A stretch of DNA of 64,000 nt, taken from assembly GCF_038246755.1 (NCBI RefSeq), contig NZ_CP134706.1:2046001-2110000 (forward strand), given 5' to 3'. A model generated the notes under the pieces. The model searched no databases. It saw only the letters and a program-made list of their open reading frames with translations, and was not told the origin of the DNA. Made by a program: the position numbers and the translations under genes. Origin of the DNA: Micromonospora sp. FIMYZ51. Lineage in GTDB: Bacteria; Actinomycetota; Actinomycetes; Mycobacteriales; Micromonosporaceae. Of this stretch, positions 50,016 to 59,534 are shown in pieces (position 1 is the stretch's first letter; each line of letters begins with the position of its first letter).

Positions 50016-51257
50016 ATGACCCCACGTACTACGAGCCGCCGCCGGCTCGTGCGCGTCATCGCGACGCTGACCGGTAGCGCGATCATGGTCGGCCTGGCCG
50101 CGGCACCGGCGGCGGTGGCCGACGTCAGCACCCAGATCGTCGGCGTGGCCGGGAAGTGTGTCGACGTCCAGTGGTCCGGAACTGCGAACGGCACGACCGT
50201 CTGGCTGTGGGACTGCAACGGCACCAACGCGCAGAACTGGGCCGGGGTCGGGCAGCGGGGCACCCTGCGTGCCTTCGGCAAGTGCCTCGACGTGGCTGGC
50301 GGCTCGCACCAGGACGGTACCCGGGTGCAGCTGTGGGAGTGCAACGGCACCGACGCGCAGAGCTGGATCGCCGAGAACGGGCAGCTGATCAATACCGGGT
50401 CCGGCAAGTGCCTGGACGCGGCCGGTGGGGCGGCGACCGGGACGCCACTACGGATCCGCACCTGCTCCGGTGCCGCCACCCAGACCTGGGCACCGCGCGG
50501 CGGTTCGCCAGCTGCCGGCCAGGTGACGAAGAAGGGCGTGGCCACCTGGCAGTTCGCACCCACCGGCGACGGCATCCGTGACGTGGGTGCGACCTGGTAC
50601 CACGACTGGTCCACCGCCAACAGCGACGTACCGGCGGCGGCCGAGTTCGTGCCGATGATCTGGGGTGCCGCGTTCGTCACCGACGCCGAGTTGGCCACCG
50701 CCAAACGGTCCGGGCGTACGCTGCTCGGCTTCAACGAGCCGGACCTGCCGTCGCAGGCGAACATGTCGGTCGACCACGCGCTGGACCTGTGGCCCCGACT
50801 CCAGGGCACCGGCATGCGGCTGGGTAGCCCGGCTGTCGCCTTCGGCGCCGACACTCCGGGCGGCTGGCTGGACCGGTTCATGGCCGGCGCCCGGGAGCGC
50901 GGGCTGCGGGTCGACTTCATCGCCCTGCACTGGTACGGCTCGGACTTCGGCGACGACGCCGCAGAGCACCTGATGCGGTACGTGCACGCGGTCCACGAGC
51001 GCTATCGCCTGCCGATCTGGATCACCGAGTTCGGTCTGATCGACTTCAGCCAGGGCGCCCCCCGCTACCCGTCGCCGCAGCAGCTCGTCACGTTCATCGC
51101 CAAGGCGAGCGCCGCTTTGCAGGCCACGCCGTACGTCGAGCGGTACGCCTGGTTCGGGCTGCCGGCCACCGGCGAGCACGCGGCGCACGGTCTGTACCGC
51201 GAAGACGGCACCCTCACCGAGGCGGGGGCGGCCTACCGGGCGGCGGGCCGTTCGTAG
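50016..51257 (+). CDS. secreted ricin-lectin plus GH128 beta-1,3-glucanase
   Basis: 413 residues from ATG 50016 (GAGGAG upstream). A signal peptide (RRLVRVIATLTGSAIMVGLAAAPAAVADV, cleavage near residue 36) is followed by a ricin B/CBM13 beta-trefoil with three Q-x-W-type units (LWDCNGTNAQNW, LWECNGTDAQSW, TCSGAATQTW; about 38-160). A GH128 (Asl1-like) catalytic domain occupies about 170-413, with the acid/base Glu in LLGFNEPDLPSQ and the nucleophile Glu in WITEFGL. Expected to cleave beta-1,3-glucans such as fungal wall polysaccharide outside the cell. Confidence 0.87.
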   Translation: MTPRTTSRRRLVRVIATLTGSAIMVGLAAAPAAVADVSTQIVGVAGKCVDVQWSGTANGTTVWLWDCNGTNAQNWAGVGQRGTLRAFGKCLDVAGGSHQDGTRVQLWECNGTDAQSWIAENGQLINTGSGKCLDAAGGAATGTPLRIRTCSGAATQTWAPRGGSPAAGQVTKKGVATWQFAPTGDGIRDVGATWYHDWSTANSDVPAAAEFVPMIWGAAFVTDAELATAKRSGRTLLGFNEPDLPSQANMSVDHALDLWPRLQGTGMRLGSPAVAFGADTPGGWLDRFMAGARERGLRVDFIALHWYGSDFGDDAAEHLMRYVHAVHERYRLPIWITEFGLIDFSQGAPRYPSPQQLVTFIAKASAALQATPYVERYAWFGLPATGEHAAHGLYREDGTLTEAGAAYRAAGRS

Positions 51258-51468
51258 TCCGCGGTCGGCCACCAGCGGAAACACCACTTGTCGCGCCTAA
51301 TCGCTACCGCGCCGGGGCGAATCACTCGCTGGACAATGATGGTCCGGAGATAGCCAGAACCGCGTGCCGGTGAGACACGTGTACGACGGTTCTGAGGCTT
51401 GGGGACCGACGTCGACGTCATAGGGTGGGCGCCATGAAACCGAAGGAGCCCAACCCCGGGCCTCGGGG

Positions 51469-52257
51469 ATGAGTGCCGAGGGTCTGCACCTCACGGTCCT
51501 GGGTAGCGCGACGCCCTATCCGAGTGTGGACAATCCGTGCTCCGGCTATCTGGTGTCCAGCGGGAAGACCCGGATCTGGGTGGACGCGGGCAGTGGGACA
51601 CTCGGCCCGCTGCAACGTCAGGTGCGGCTGGACGAGTTGGCCGCGATCTGGATCTCGCATCTGCACGCCGACCACAGTGCGGATCTGCTCACCGCGTACT
51701 ACGGGCTGTTGTACGCGGACCTTGAGCCGGCCGCGCCGATCCCGCTCTACGGCCCGCCCGGAATCGCCGACCGGCTCGCCGGCTTCCTCACCAACTCGGC
51801 GACCCGCAGCCCGATCGAATCCGCCTTCGCGGTCACCGAGTTGCACGACGGGCATCAGGCGGTCGTCGGCTCGCTCCGACTGACCAGCCGGGCGGTGTCG
51901 CACGGCATGCCGGCCTTCGCCGTACGCATCGAGGCGGCGGGCCGGTCGCTTGTGTACTCCGGGGACACGGCGCCGTGCCCGAGCCTCACCGCGCTGGCGC
52001 AGGGGTGCGACGTGCTGTTGTGCGAGGCCGACAGCACAGCCGCGCTGGCCGACGGCGAGCCGGTGCACCACACGCCGGAGGAGAGCGGCGAGACCGCACG
52101 CGCGGCGCGGGCGGGCCGGCTGATCGTCACGCACGTCGGCCGTTCGCTCACCCCGCAGCAGGCGGTGGCGCGTGCCTCGGCGCGGTTCGGCGGTGTCGTC
52201 GACTACGCGGCGCCCGGCGCAACCTTCGCGATCGGGCCTGTCACGATTCCCGCCTGA
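51469..52257 (+). CDS. MBL-fold metallo-hydrolase (RNase Z/arylsulfatase-like)
   Basis: 262 residues. The metallo-beta-lactamase motif HLHADH is in WISHLHADHSADLL, with further ligands SRAVSHGMPAFAVRI, YSGDTAPC (Asp) and the distal His in IVTHVGRSLTP. Its layout resembles RNase Z-like hydrolases lacking the exosite. The substrate is unknown. Only 17 bp separate it from the sigma-factor gene, so they may be co-transcribed. Confidence 0.85.
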   Translation: MSAEGLHLTVLGSATPYPSVDNPCSGYLVSSGKTRIWVDAGSGTLGPLQRQVRLDELAAIWISHLHADHSADLLTAYYGLLYADLEPAAPIPLYGPPGIADRLAGFLTNSATRSPIESAFAVTELHDGHQAVVGSLRLTSRAVSHGMPAFAVRIEAAGRSLVYSGDTAPCPSLTALAQGCDVLLCEADSTAALADGEPVHHTPEESGETARAARAGRLIVTHVGRSLTPQQAVARASARFGGVVDYAAPGATFAIGPVTIPA

Positions 52258-52274
52258 CCGGACATGGAGTAGGC

Positions 52275-52841
52275 GTGGGCTCCGGGACTGAGCACGAGGA
52301 CCGCTTCCGACGTGTCTACGCGGTCAACTTCGAGGCGCTGTTGGCGTACGCGATGCGGCGCGTCGACCAGCCTGACGATGCGGCGGACGTGGTCGCCGAG
52401 ACGTTCCTCATCGCCTGGCGGCGCAGCCGCGACATGCCGCCGGAGGCCGAGGTCCGGCTCTGGCTCTACGGGGTGGCCCGGCGGGTGCTGGCCAACCACC
52501 ACCGCGCCGGCACGCGCCGGGAACGGCTGGGCGAGCGGCTACGGCAGCGACTGCGGAACGGCGTCGCCGTCGACCCGGGCAGCCAGGTGCCCGAACGGCT
52601 CACGGTCCGGGCCGCGCTGGCCCGGCTGGGGGAGTTGGACCGCGAGGTGTTGACGTTGACCTGCTGGGAGGGACTGGAGCCGCGCGAGGCCGCCGCGGTG
52701 CTTCAGGTGAGCCCGACGGTGGTCCGTACCCGGCTGTCCCGCGCCCGGGCCCGGATGCGCAATCTCGTCGGTGACGACCTGGGCCCGCCCGGACATGTAC
52801 TCGACGTCATGACCGTACGCACCTCGGAGGAGGGCAGATGA
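52275..52841 (+). CDS. ECF RNA polymerase sigma factor
   Basis: 188 residues from GTG 52275 (GGAGTAGGC upstream). Sigma region 2: FRRVYAVNFEALLAYAMRRVDQPDDAADVVAETFLIAWRRSRDMPPEAEVRLWLYGVARRVLANHHR. Region 4: LARLGELDREVLTLTCWEGLEPREAAAVLQVSPTVVRTRLSRARARM. No C-terminal SnoaL extension. The stop overlaps the ATG of the membrane protein gene (ATGA), the usual sigma/anti-sigma arrangement. Confidence 0.9.
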   Translation: MGSGTEHEDRFRRVYAVNFEALLAYAMRRVDQPDDAADVVAETFLIAWRRSRDMPPEAEVRLWLYGVARRVLANHHRAGTRRERLGERLRQRLRNGVAVDPGSQVPERLTVRAALARLGELDREVLTLTCWEGLEPREAAAVLQVSPTVVRTRLSRARARMRNLVGDDLGPPGHVLDVMTVRTSEEGR

Positions 52842-53911
52842 GCGACGAGCAACTGGACCGGATGGTCCGAGACGCCGACCCGTACCGACCGGGAGCCATC
52901 CGGCACCTCGACGAGGCCGCGCAAGACCTCCTGGAGGAGATCATGTCCGTGCCGACTCCCAGCTCGGCCGAAGCACCGGTCAGACGCTTGCGTCCACGCC
53001 GCGCCGTGCTGAACGGGCTTGCCGGCGCAAGCGTCGCGGCCACCCTCCTCGCCGGTGTGCTTGTCGTCTCGACGATGCGTGGCCAGTCGGAGGAGCCGGC
53101 GGTCCCGCCGACCGCCGCCGAGACGATGGACCCGGAAGCCTATTCGGCGATGGTCCTGAAGGCGGCCGAGGAGAACCCCCGGCTGCTTATCGAACAGCCT
53201 GGCTGGACGGTGACCAGCGCGTACGGCTTCGCCGAGAAGGAGGGCAGCATGACCTTCAGCAACGGCGGACGGGAATTGGAGATCACCTGGTACCCGGCGA
53301 GCCAGCACGACAGCTACTACCGGGATCGGCTCGGGGTCAGCGCGCCGGAAGAGGTCAAGATCGACGGCTGGCCGGCCGACCTGTTCCGCTACAGCGACAG
53401 CGACTTCGCGGCCATGCTCCGCCCGCGCGAGGGCTCCTTCGTCGAATTCCGGACCGGTGGAGCCTGGACGCGCAGCGAGTTCGACCGGGTGCTCGCCGAC
53501 GTGGTCCGCGTCGACACCCGTACCTGGCTCGCCGCGCTGCCGGCCGGGATCGTCACCCCGGAACGGGTGAACGAGCAGGCCGCCAAGATCCTCGCCGACG
53601 TGCCGCTCCCGCCCGGCTTCGACGCCACCACGCTGCTCGGTCTCGGTGTCAACGACGCCTACCAGTTCGGTGCCCGGGTGACCAGCCGGGTCGGCTGCGC
53701 CTGGATCGCCGAATGGCTGCGCGCTAAGGAGGCCGGCGACGATGCCGCCCGGCAGCGGGCCGCGGACGCGATGCGCAGCAGCCACAACTGGAAGGTGCTG
53801 CACGAGATGAACGAGGAGGGCGACTGGCCGGAGGTGTTCTGGGAGGTGGCCGACGAGGTGGCCGCCGGTAAGACCCCCGCCGGGTACACGGGCTCGCTGG
53901 GCTGCGAGTAG
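52838..53911 (+). CDS. membrane-anchored partner (putative anti-sigma factor) of the ECF sigma factor
   Basis: 357 residues. The cytosolic N-terminus (about 1-62, DADPYRPGAIRHLDEAAQDLLEEIMSVP) resembles the start of actinomycete CU044_5270-type proteins. A single membrane helix (VLNGLAGASVAATLLAGVLVVSTM, about 63-87) is followed by a 270-residue extracytoplasmic domain. The Z-type zinc motif of ZAS anti-sigma factors is absent. Coupled to the sigma gene; a role in holding the sigma factor inactive is inferred from position. A hairpin terminator follows. Confidence 0.72.
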   Translation: MSDEQLDRMVRDADPYRPGAIRHLDEAAQDLLEEIMSVPTPSSAEAPVRRLRPRRAVLNGLAGASVAATLLAGVLVVSTMRGQSEEPAVPPTAAETMDPEAYSAMVLKAAEENPRLLIEQPGWTVTSAYGFAEKEGSMTFSNGGRELEITWYPASQHDSYYRDRLGVSAPEEVKIDGWPADLFRYSDSDFAAMLRPREGSFVEFRTGGAWTRSEFDRVLADVVRVDTRTWLAALPAGIVTPERVNEQAAKILADVPLPPGFDATTLLGLGVNDAYQFGARVTSRVGCAWIAEWLRAKEAGDDAARQRAADAMRSSHNWKVLHEMNEEGDWPEVFWEVADEVAAGKTPAGYTGSLGCE

Positions 53912-53919
53912 TCGCCGAT

Positions 53920-53956
53920 CGACGGCCACCTTCCTGGTTCGGGGAGGTGGCCGTCG
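53920..53956. terminator. hairpin terminator after the sigma-factor operon
   Basis: CGACGGCCACCTTCC (from 53920) pairs with GGGAGGTGGCCGTCG (about 53942-53956) through a seven-base loop, 9 bp after the stop codon. It can also serve the convergent GlxA gene. Confidence 0.75.
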
Positions 53957-54013
53957 CGCTGCGCGATCCGGCGGGGCCTGGCGGCGAGAAGCCCGACGTC
54001 CTCGGAGCCGGGG

Positions 54014-54961
54014 TCACGAACGGAAGGTGCGGCGGTAGGTGTCCGGGGGAACGCCGATTGTGCGGTGGAAGTGGCGGCGCAGCGTCGTCGCGGTGCCCAG
54101 GCCGGCGGCCGAGGCGATCGCGTCGACGCTGTCGTCCGTGTTCTCCAGCAGTTCCTGGGCGCGACGGATCCGCTGGGTCAGCAGCCACCGCAGCGGGGTG
54201 GTGCCGGTTATCGAGCGGAAGTGGCGGGCCAGGTGACGCGAACTCAGGTTCGCCTGCCGGGCCAGGTCCTGCACAGTCAGCGGTTGATCCAAGCGTCGCA
54301 TCACCCAGGGAAGCAACTCGGCCAGCGGGTGGCCGTCCCGGGTGGGCACCGGGGTGCTGACGAACTGGGCCTGGCCACCGGCCCGGTGGGGCGGCACCAC
54401 CAGGCGTCGGGCGACCACGTTGGCGACCGCTGAGCCGCGGTCGCGGCGGATCAGGTGCAGGCAGAGGTCCATCGCCGCAGCCTTGCCGGCCGAGGTGAGC
54501 ACGCTGCCGTTGTCGACGTAGAGCACGTCCGGGTCGACCTGAACCCGCCGATAGCGCGCGGCCAGTTGCGCGGTGTGCGCCCAATGGGTGGTCGCACGCA
54601 GCCCGTCGAGCAGGTCGGCGGCGGCGAGCACGAAGGCGCCCGTGCACAGCGACGCCACCCGCGCCCCCGCTTCGTGGGCCGCGCGGACCGCCTCGACCAG
54701 GTCGGCCGGCGGGTCCTGGTCGACGTCGGCCAGGGCGGGCACGATCACCGTGTCGGCGTACGCCAACCGGTCGAGTCCGCAGTCCGGCTCCAGCCGGAAC
54801 CGGCCGACCCGGACCTCGTGCGTGCCGCACACCCGGATGTCGTACCAGGGGCCGGGCAGGGCCGCCGGCGCGGCACCGAAGACCTCGAAGGCCAGGGCCA
54901 ACTCGAAGTGCAGCATCCCTTCGGTGGCGGCGACCGCGACGGTACGCGGGGCGGAAGTCAT
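54014..54961 (-). CDS. GlxA-family AraC-type transcriptional regulator
   Basis: 315 residues. An N-terminal DJ-1/PfpI-like domain (about 5-170) contains VIVPALADVDQDPP and the nucleophile-elbow segment VASLCTGAFVLAAADLLDG with Cys, followed by TTHWAHT and SAGKAAAMDLCLHLI. A C-terminal AraC HTH pair (about 220-315: LTVQDLARQANLSSRHLARHFRSITGTTPLRWLLTQRI and VDAIASAAGLGTATTLRRHFHRTIGVPPDTYRRTF) completes it. Divergent from the 55062 gene, which it probably controls. Confidence 0.9.
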   Translation of the reverse strand: MTSAPRTVAVAATEGMLHFELALAFEVFGAAPAALPGPWYDIRVCGTHEVRVGRFRLEPDCGLDRLAYADTVIVPALADVDQDPPADLVEAVRAAHEAGARVASLCTGAFVLAAADLLDGLRATTHWAHTAQLAARYRRVQVDPDVLYVDNGSVLTSAGKAAAMDLCLHLIRRDRGSAVANVVARRLVVPPHRAGGQAQFVSTPVPTRDGHPLAELLPWVMRRLDQPLTVQDLARQANLSSRHLARHFRSITGTTPLRWLLTQRIRRAQELLENTDDSVDAIASAAGLGTATTLRRHFHRTIGVPPDTYRRTFRS

Positions 54962-55061
54962 GTCCGAAACTGTACGCGTCGTGTCGTTTCAGACACTGGC
55001 TCAGCAGAGTGGAGAGGAACAGGATCTGCTCAGTGGATCACTTCGAGCGTGCGGAGCAGAC

Positions 55062-56150
55062 ATGGGACCGGGTCGGGACGTGGCGGTGTTCGGTGCCTAC
55101 GGGCACACCGGACGATTCGTGGTCGCGGAGTTGCAGGCGCGCGGATACACCCCGCTGCTCCTCGGCCGTGACCACGACAGGTTGCTGGCGCTGGCGCGGA
55201 CCGGACCGGGGCTCCAGGCGCGGCCGGCCTCGATCGACGACCCCGCCACACTCGACCGCGCGTTGCGCGGTGCGGCTGCGGTGATCAACTGCGCCGGTCC
55301 GTTCGCCACGACCGCCGCCCCGCTGGTCGAGGCGGCGTTGCGCGCCGGCCTCCCGTACGTCGACGTGGCGGCCGAGATCGAGGCGAACCTGGACACGTTC
55401 GCGCACTTCGCGCAGCGGGCCCGGGACCTCGGCGCGGTGGTGGTCCCGGCGATGGCCTTCTTCGGCGGCCTCGGTGACCTGCTGGTCACCACCGCGCTCG
55501 GGGACTGGACCGCGGCGGACGAGGCGCACATCGCCTACGGCCTGAGCGATTGGCACCCGACCGGCGGGACGCTCGCGTCGGGCACGGTCTCGGCACAGCG
55601 CCGAGGTGGCCGCCGGGTGCGCTACACAGGTGGTCGGCTCGAATACCACGAGGACGTGCTGCCGACCCTGGACTGGCCCTTCCCGGCCCCGCTGGGCCCG
55701 CAGCGTGTCATCGCGGAGTTCAGCATGGCCGACATCGTCACCGTGCCCAGCCACCTGGCCGTCCCGCAGGTGCGCACCTACCTGACCGCCAAGGCGGCGG
55801 CGGACCTGTCCGGCTCCGGCACCCCGGCACCGGTCGCGGTGGACGAGCGCGGACGTTCCGCGCAGACCTTCGTCGTCGACGTCCTGGTCCGCTCCGGCGG
55901 TGCCGAACGCCGCGCGGTCGTCAGCGGCCAGGACATCTACGCCAGCAGCGCGCCGCTTGCGGTGGAGGCCGTCGACCGCATCCTCACCGGCCGGACCAGG
56001 ACCACAGGCGTCGCCTCCGCCGGCGCGATGTTCGACGCCCCGGACTTCCTACGTGCCCTCTCCCCGCACCTCTCGCTGCACGTCCCGCCCCGGGATGCGC
56101 GCTCAGCGCCGGGACTTACGCTGGGTGGGCCGCACCGGAGGGATGGTTGA
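55062..56150 (+). CDS. saccharopine-dehydrogenase-like NAD(P)-binding protein
   Basis: 362 residues from ATG 55062 (GGAG upstream). A Rossmann N-terminus (VAVFGAYGHTGRFVVAELQARGYTPLLLGRDHDRL) has the G-A-x-G-x-T-G motif, then VINCAGPFATTAAPLVEAALRAGLPYVDVAAE, the signature of the saccharopine dehydrogenase-like family (trans-acting enoyl reductase group). FFGGLGDLLVTTAL follows the substrate domain start. Likely an oxidoreductase; substrate unknown. Divergent from the GlxA regulator and just upstream of lutA. Confidence 0.82.
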   Translation: MGPGRDVAVFGAYGHTGRFVVAELQARGYTPLLLGRDHDRLLALARTGPGLQARPASIDDPATLDRALRGAAAVINCAGPFATTAAPLVEAALRAGLPYVDVAAEIEANLDTFAHFAQRARDLGAVVVPAMAFFGGLGDLLVTTALGDWTAADEAHIAYGLSDWHPTGGTLASGTVSAQRRGGRRVRYTGGRLEYHEDVLPTLDWPFPAPLGPQRVIAEFSMADIVTVPSHLAVPQVRTYLTAKAAADLSGSGTPAPVAVDERGRSAQTFVVDVLVRSGGAERRAVVSGQDIYASSAPLAVEAVDRILTGRTRTTGVASAGAMFDAPDFLRALSPHLSLHVPPRDARSAPGLTLGGPHRRDG

Positions 56151-56152
56151 GG

Positions 56153-56932
56153 ATGCGTGTCGCGCTGTTCGTGACCTGCCTGGCTGACACGCTGTTTCCG
56201 CAGGCGGCGTCGGCGACGGTGCGGCTGCTGGAGCGCCTCGGGCATGAGGTGGTGTTTCCGCAGGAGCAGACGTGCTGCGGCCAGATGCACGTCAACACGG
56301 GCTATCCCGACCAGGCGCTGCGGCTGGTTCGCCGGCACGTGCGGGTGTTCGACAGGTACGACGTGGTGGTGGCGCCCTCCGGCTCGTGCGTCGGCTCGGT
56401 CCGGCACCAGCACGCCATGGTGGCCCGGCGGGTGGGTGACGAACGGTTGGCCGGCCGGGCCGAGGAGGTCGCCGCCCGCACGTACGAGCTGTCCGAGTTC
56501 CTGGTCGACGTGCTCGGGGTGACCGAGGTGGGCGCGTACTACCCGCACCGGGTGACGTACCACCCGACCTGCCACTCGCTGCGGCTGCTGCGGGTGGCGG
56601 ACCGGCCGTTGCGCCTGCTGCGCGCGGTACGCGGGCTGGAGCTGGTGGAGTTGCCGCAGGCGGAACAGTGCTGCGGCTTCGGTGGCACCTTCGCGGTGAA
56701 GAACGCCGACACCTCGACGGCGATGCTCGCCGACAAGATGCGCAACGTACTTGCCACCCGGGCCGACGTCTGCACGGCGGGCGACGCCTCCTGTCTGATG
56801 CACATCGGCGGCGGGCTGTCCCGGCTGCGCACCGGGGTGCGTACCGTGCACCTGGCCGAGATCCTGGCCAGCACCGAAGCGACCCCGACCGGCGGTGCGG
56901 TCGCGGCGCCGAGCACCGGAGGTGCGAGATGA
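56153..56932 (+). CDS. lutA: L-lactate oxidation protein LutA ((Fe-S)-binding, CCG domain)
   Basis: 259 residues from ATG 56153. Two CCG (DUF224) domains: FPQEQTCCGQMHVNTGY (N-terminal half) and LPQAEQCCGFGGTFAVK (C-terminal half), each with the cysteine-rich C-C-G motif that binds a non-canonical Fe-S cluster or electron partner. It acts with LutB and LutC in iron-sulphur based L-lactate oxidation to pyruvate. Overlaps lutB by four bases (ATGA). Confidence 0.93.
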   Translation: MRVALFVTCLADTLFPQAASATVRLLERLGHEVVFPQEQTCCGQMHVNTGYPDQALRLVRRHVRVFDRYDVVVAPSGSCVGSVRHQHAMVARRVGDERLAGRAEEVAARTYELSEFLVDVLGVTEVGAYYPHRVTYHPTCHSLRLLRVADRPLRLLRAVRGLELVELPQAEQCCGFGGTFAVKNADTSTAMLADKMRNVLATRADVCTAGDASCLMHIGGGLSRLRTGVRTVHLAEILASTEATPTGGAVAAPSTGGAR

Positions 56933-58359
56933 CCCGGTCATTCCTCGGCATGCCGGCCACCGCCCCGCCCGGGGTCGGGCAGCTGCGCGGCACCGAGCCC
57001 TTCCCTGCTGCCGCACGGCGGGCACTCGCCGACGCCCAACTGCGACGCAACCTCGGCCACGCCACCGCCACCATCCGGGCGAAGTCGGCCGCCGTGGTGG
57101 CGGAGGTGCCGGACTGGGAGCAGTTGCGGGCCGCCGCGCGGGCGATCAAGGCCGACACGATGGCCCGCCTGCCGGAGTTGCTGGAGCAGTTGGCGGCCGA
57201 GGTCACCCGGGCCGGCGGCACGGTGCACTGGGCCGCCGACGCGGTGGCGGCGAACCGGATCGTCACCGACCTGGTCCGGGCGACCGGTGCCGACCGGGTG
57301 ATGAAGGTCAAGTCGATGGTCACCCAGGAGATCGGCCTGAACGAGGCCCTCACCGCCGCCGGGATCGCGCCGGTCGAGACCGACCTTGCCGAGCTCATCG
57401 TGCAGCTCGGCGACGACCGGCCGAGCCACATCCTGGTGCCGGCCATCCACCGCAACCGGGCGGAGATCCGGGAGATCTTCCTGCGGGCGATGCCGGGTGT
57501 CGACCCGGCGCTTACCGACGAGCCGGCGGCCCTGGCCGCCGCCGCGCGCCGCCACCTGCGGGAGACGTTTCTGAGTACGCGGGTGGCCGTCTCCGGAGCC
57601 AACTTCGCCGTCGCCGAGACCGGCACCCTCGCTGTCGTCGAGTCCGAGGGCAACGGGCGGATGTGCCTCACCCTGCCGGAGACCCTGATCACCGTGATGG
57701 GCATCGAGAAGGTCGTCCCCAGCTGGCGCGACCTGGAGGTCTTCCTCCAACTGCTGCCCCGGGCCTCGACCGGCGAGCGGATGAACCCGTACACCTCGAT
57801 GTGGACCGGGGTCACTGCGGGCGACGGCCCGCAGGAGTTCCACCTGGTGCTGCTCGACAATGGACGCAGCGCGGTGCTCGCCGACCCGGTGGGCCGGCAG
57901 GCGCTGCACTGCATCCGCTGCTCGGCCTGCCTGAACGTGTGTCCGGTGTACGAACGCACCGGCGGGCACGCGTACGGGTCGGTCTATCCGGGGCCGATCG
58001 GGGCGGTGCTCTCCCCGCAGCTGACCGGAGTGGCCGACAACGCCTCCCTGCCGTATGCGTCGTCGCTCTGTGGTGCCTGCTACGACGCCTGCCCGGTGAT
58101 GATCGACATTCCGTCCATCCTGGTTCACCTCCGGGGTCAGGCACCTCATTCGCGCGCCGAGACGACGGCGATGGCCGCTGCCGCGTACACGATGGATCAT
58201 CCGGCGCTGTACGCGGCTGCACAGCGCGCCACCCGGCTGAGCCGGCTCGCCGGCCGGCGCGGTCGCGGCCTGCCACCGCCGTTCTCCGGCTGGACGGCCA
58301 GCCGCGACCTGCCGGAGCCGCCGCCGCAGACCTTTCGCCAGTGGTGGGCCGAGCGGTGA
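56929..58359 (+). CDS. lutB: L-lactate oxidation iron-sulphur protein LutB
   Basis: 476 residues. N-terminal LUD domain (about 70-300: GGTVHWAADAVAANRIVTDLV, SGANFAVAETGTLAVVESEGNGRMCL). Two 4Fe-4S motifs: CIRCSACLNVCPVYERTGG and SLCGACYDACPVMIDIP. The C-terminal tail ends in FRQWWAER, usual for LutB. Works as the Fe-S electron-transfer subunit of the LutABC complex. The stop overlaps the lutC start (GTGA, 58356-58359). Confidence 0.94.
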   Translation: MTRSFLGMPATAPPGVGQLRGTEPFPAAARRALADAQLRRNLGHATATIRAKSAAVVAEVPDWEQLRAAARAIKADTMARLPELLEQLAAEVTRAGGTVHWAADAVAANRIVTDLVRATGADRVMKVKSMVTQEIGLNEALTAAGIAPVETDLAELIVQLGDDRPSHILVPAIHRNRAEIREIFLRAMPGVDPALTDEPAALAAAARRHLRETFLSTRVAVSGANFAVAETGTLAVVESEGNGRMCLTLPETLITVMGIEKVVPSWRDLEVFLQLLPRASTGERMNPYTSMWTGVTAGDGPQEFHLVLLDNGRSAVLADPVGRQALHCIRCSACLNVCPVYERTGGHAYGSVYPGPIGAVLSPQLTGVADNASLPYASSLCGACYDACPVMIDIPSILVHLRGQAPHSRAETTAMAAAAYTMDHPALYAAAQRATRLSRLAGRRGRGLPPPFSGWTASRDLPEPPPQTFRQWWAER

Positions 58360-58955
58360 GCGGGCGGGAACTCATCCTCGGCCGACTCCGCGCCGCCCTG
58401 GGCGAGGCGCGGCCGGCACCGGCGGAGGTGGCCCGGGACTACCGGCCCGCCGGCTCGGTCGCCGACCTCGACCTGCTCGTGGCGCGCCTCACCGACTACC
58501 GGGCCACCGTGCACCTGTGCGATTCCGCTGGCGTCGCCCGGGTCGTCGACGAGGTGCTCGGCGGCCGGCAGGTCGTGGTGCCACCCGGGTTGCCCCGGCG
58601 GTGGCTGCCCGACAGCGTCGGCGTGGTGCCGGACGACGACCTGCCCGTGGCCCGGATCGCCGCCGTGGACGGGGCGGTCACCGGGGCGGCGGTGGCCGTC
58701 GCGGCGACCGGCACCATCGTGCTCGACGGTGCTCCGGACCAGGGCCGCCGCCTGATCACTCTGCTGCCCGACGTGCACGTGTGCGTGCTGCGGTCCGATC
58801 AGGTCGTCGCCGCGGTGCCGGACGCCCTGGCCCGCCTCGACCCGCGCCGGCCGTTGACCTGGATCAGCGGTCCCTCCGCCACCAGCGACATCGAACTCAA
58901 CCGGGTCGAGGGCGTGCACGGACCCCGGAACCTGCACGTGATCATCGTCGGCTGA
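58356..58955 (+). CDS. lutC: lactate utilisation protein LutC
   Basis: 199 residues from GTG 58356. LUD domain: short helical start (ELILGRLRAALGEA), VAVAATGTIVLDGAPDQGRRLITLLPDVHVCVL and the terminal SGPSATSDIELNRVEGVHGPRNLHVIIV, the most conserved part of LutC. Third subunit of the lactate oxidation system; completes a typical lutABC operon with overlapping genes. Confidence 0.93.
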   Translation: MSGRELILGRLRAALGEARPAPAEVARDYRPAGSVADLDLLVARLTDYRATVHLCDSAGVARVVDEVLGGRQVVVPPGLPRRWLPDSVGVVPDDDLPVARIAAVDGAVTGAAVAVAATGTIVLDGAPDQGRRLITLLPDVHVCVLRSDQVVAAVPDALARLDPRRPLTWISGPSATSDIELNRVEGVHGPRNLHVIIVG

Positions 58956-58989
58956 CCGGCGACTCGCCGCTGCTGCCGGTGGCTGCGGG

Positions 58990-59530
58990 TCGCTCAGCGG
59001 GGCTGCGGGAGCGGGAGATCCGCCGGGGCGTCCGGGAGAACATCCGTACCGGTGCCGACCAGATCAAGGTGATGGCCAGCGGCGGTGCCATGTCGCCCGC
59101 CGACGAGCTGGACACCATCCAGTACAGCCCGGAGGAGCTGCGGATGGCGGTGCAGACCGCCACGGCGGCCGGCAAGTACGTCCTCGCGCACGCGTACTCC
59201 TCCGCCGCGATCCGCAACTGCGTCGAGGCCGGCGTCCGGTCGATCGAGCACGGCAACCTGATGGACGAGGCGACCGCGGCGCTGCTCGCCGAGGCCGGCA
59301 CCTACCTGGTGCCCACGCTCTCCACCTATGAGCTGCTGCACCGCCAGGGCGCCGAGCACGGGGTGGCCCCGGAGCCGCTGGAGAAGATCCGGATGGCGCA
59401 CGAGCAGGGCCTGCGCTCGTTGGAGTACGCGTACCGCGCCGGGGTACGCATCGCCAGCGGCTCCGACCTGCTCGGCCCGATGTTCGAGCACAAGCACCGG
59501 GAACTGTCGCTGAAGGCGGAGATCATGCCG
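58990..59530 (+). pseudogene. amidohydrolase fragment lacking both ends
   Basis: An open stretch of about 180 residues reads RRGVRENIRTGADQIKVMASGG, YSPEELRMAVQTATAAGKYVLAHAYS, VEAGVRSIEHGNLMDEATAALLAEAG and FASGSDLLGP-like (IASGSDLLGP). These are the central and late parts of a metal-dependent imidazolonepropionase-like amidohydrolase: carboxylated Lys (IKVMASGG), two His (LAHAYS, IEHGN) and the last Asp (SGSDLL). The N-terminal H-x-H and the C-terminal part are missing. The frame passes directly into an ATP-grasp sequence in another phase at about 59530. Confidence 0.78.
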
Positions 59531-59534
59531 ACGA

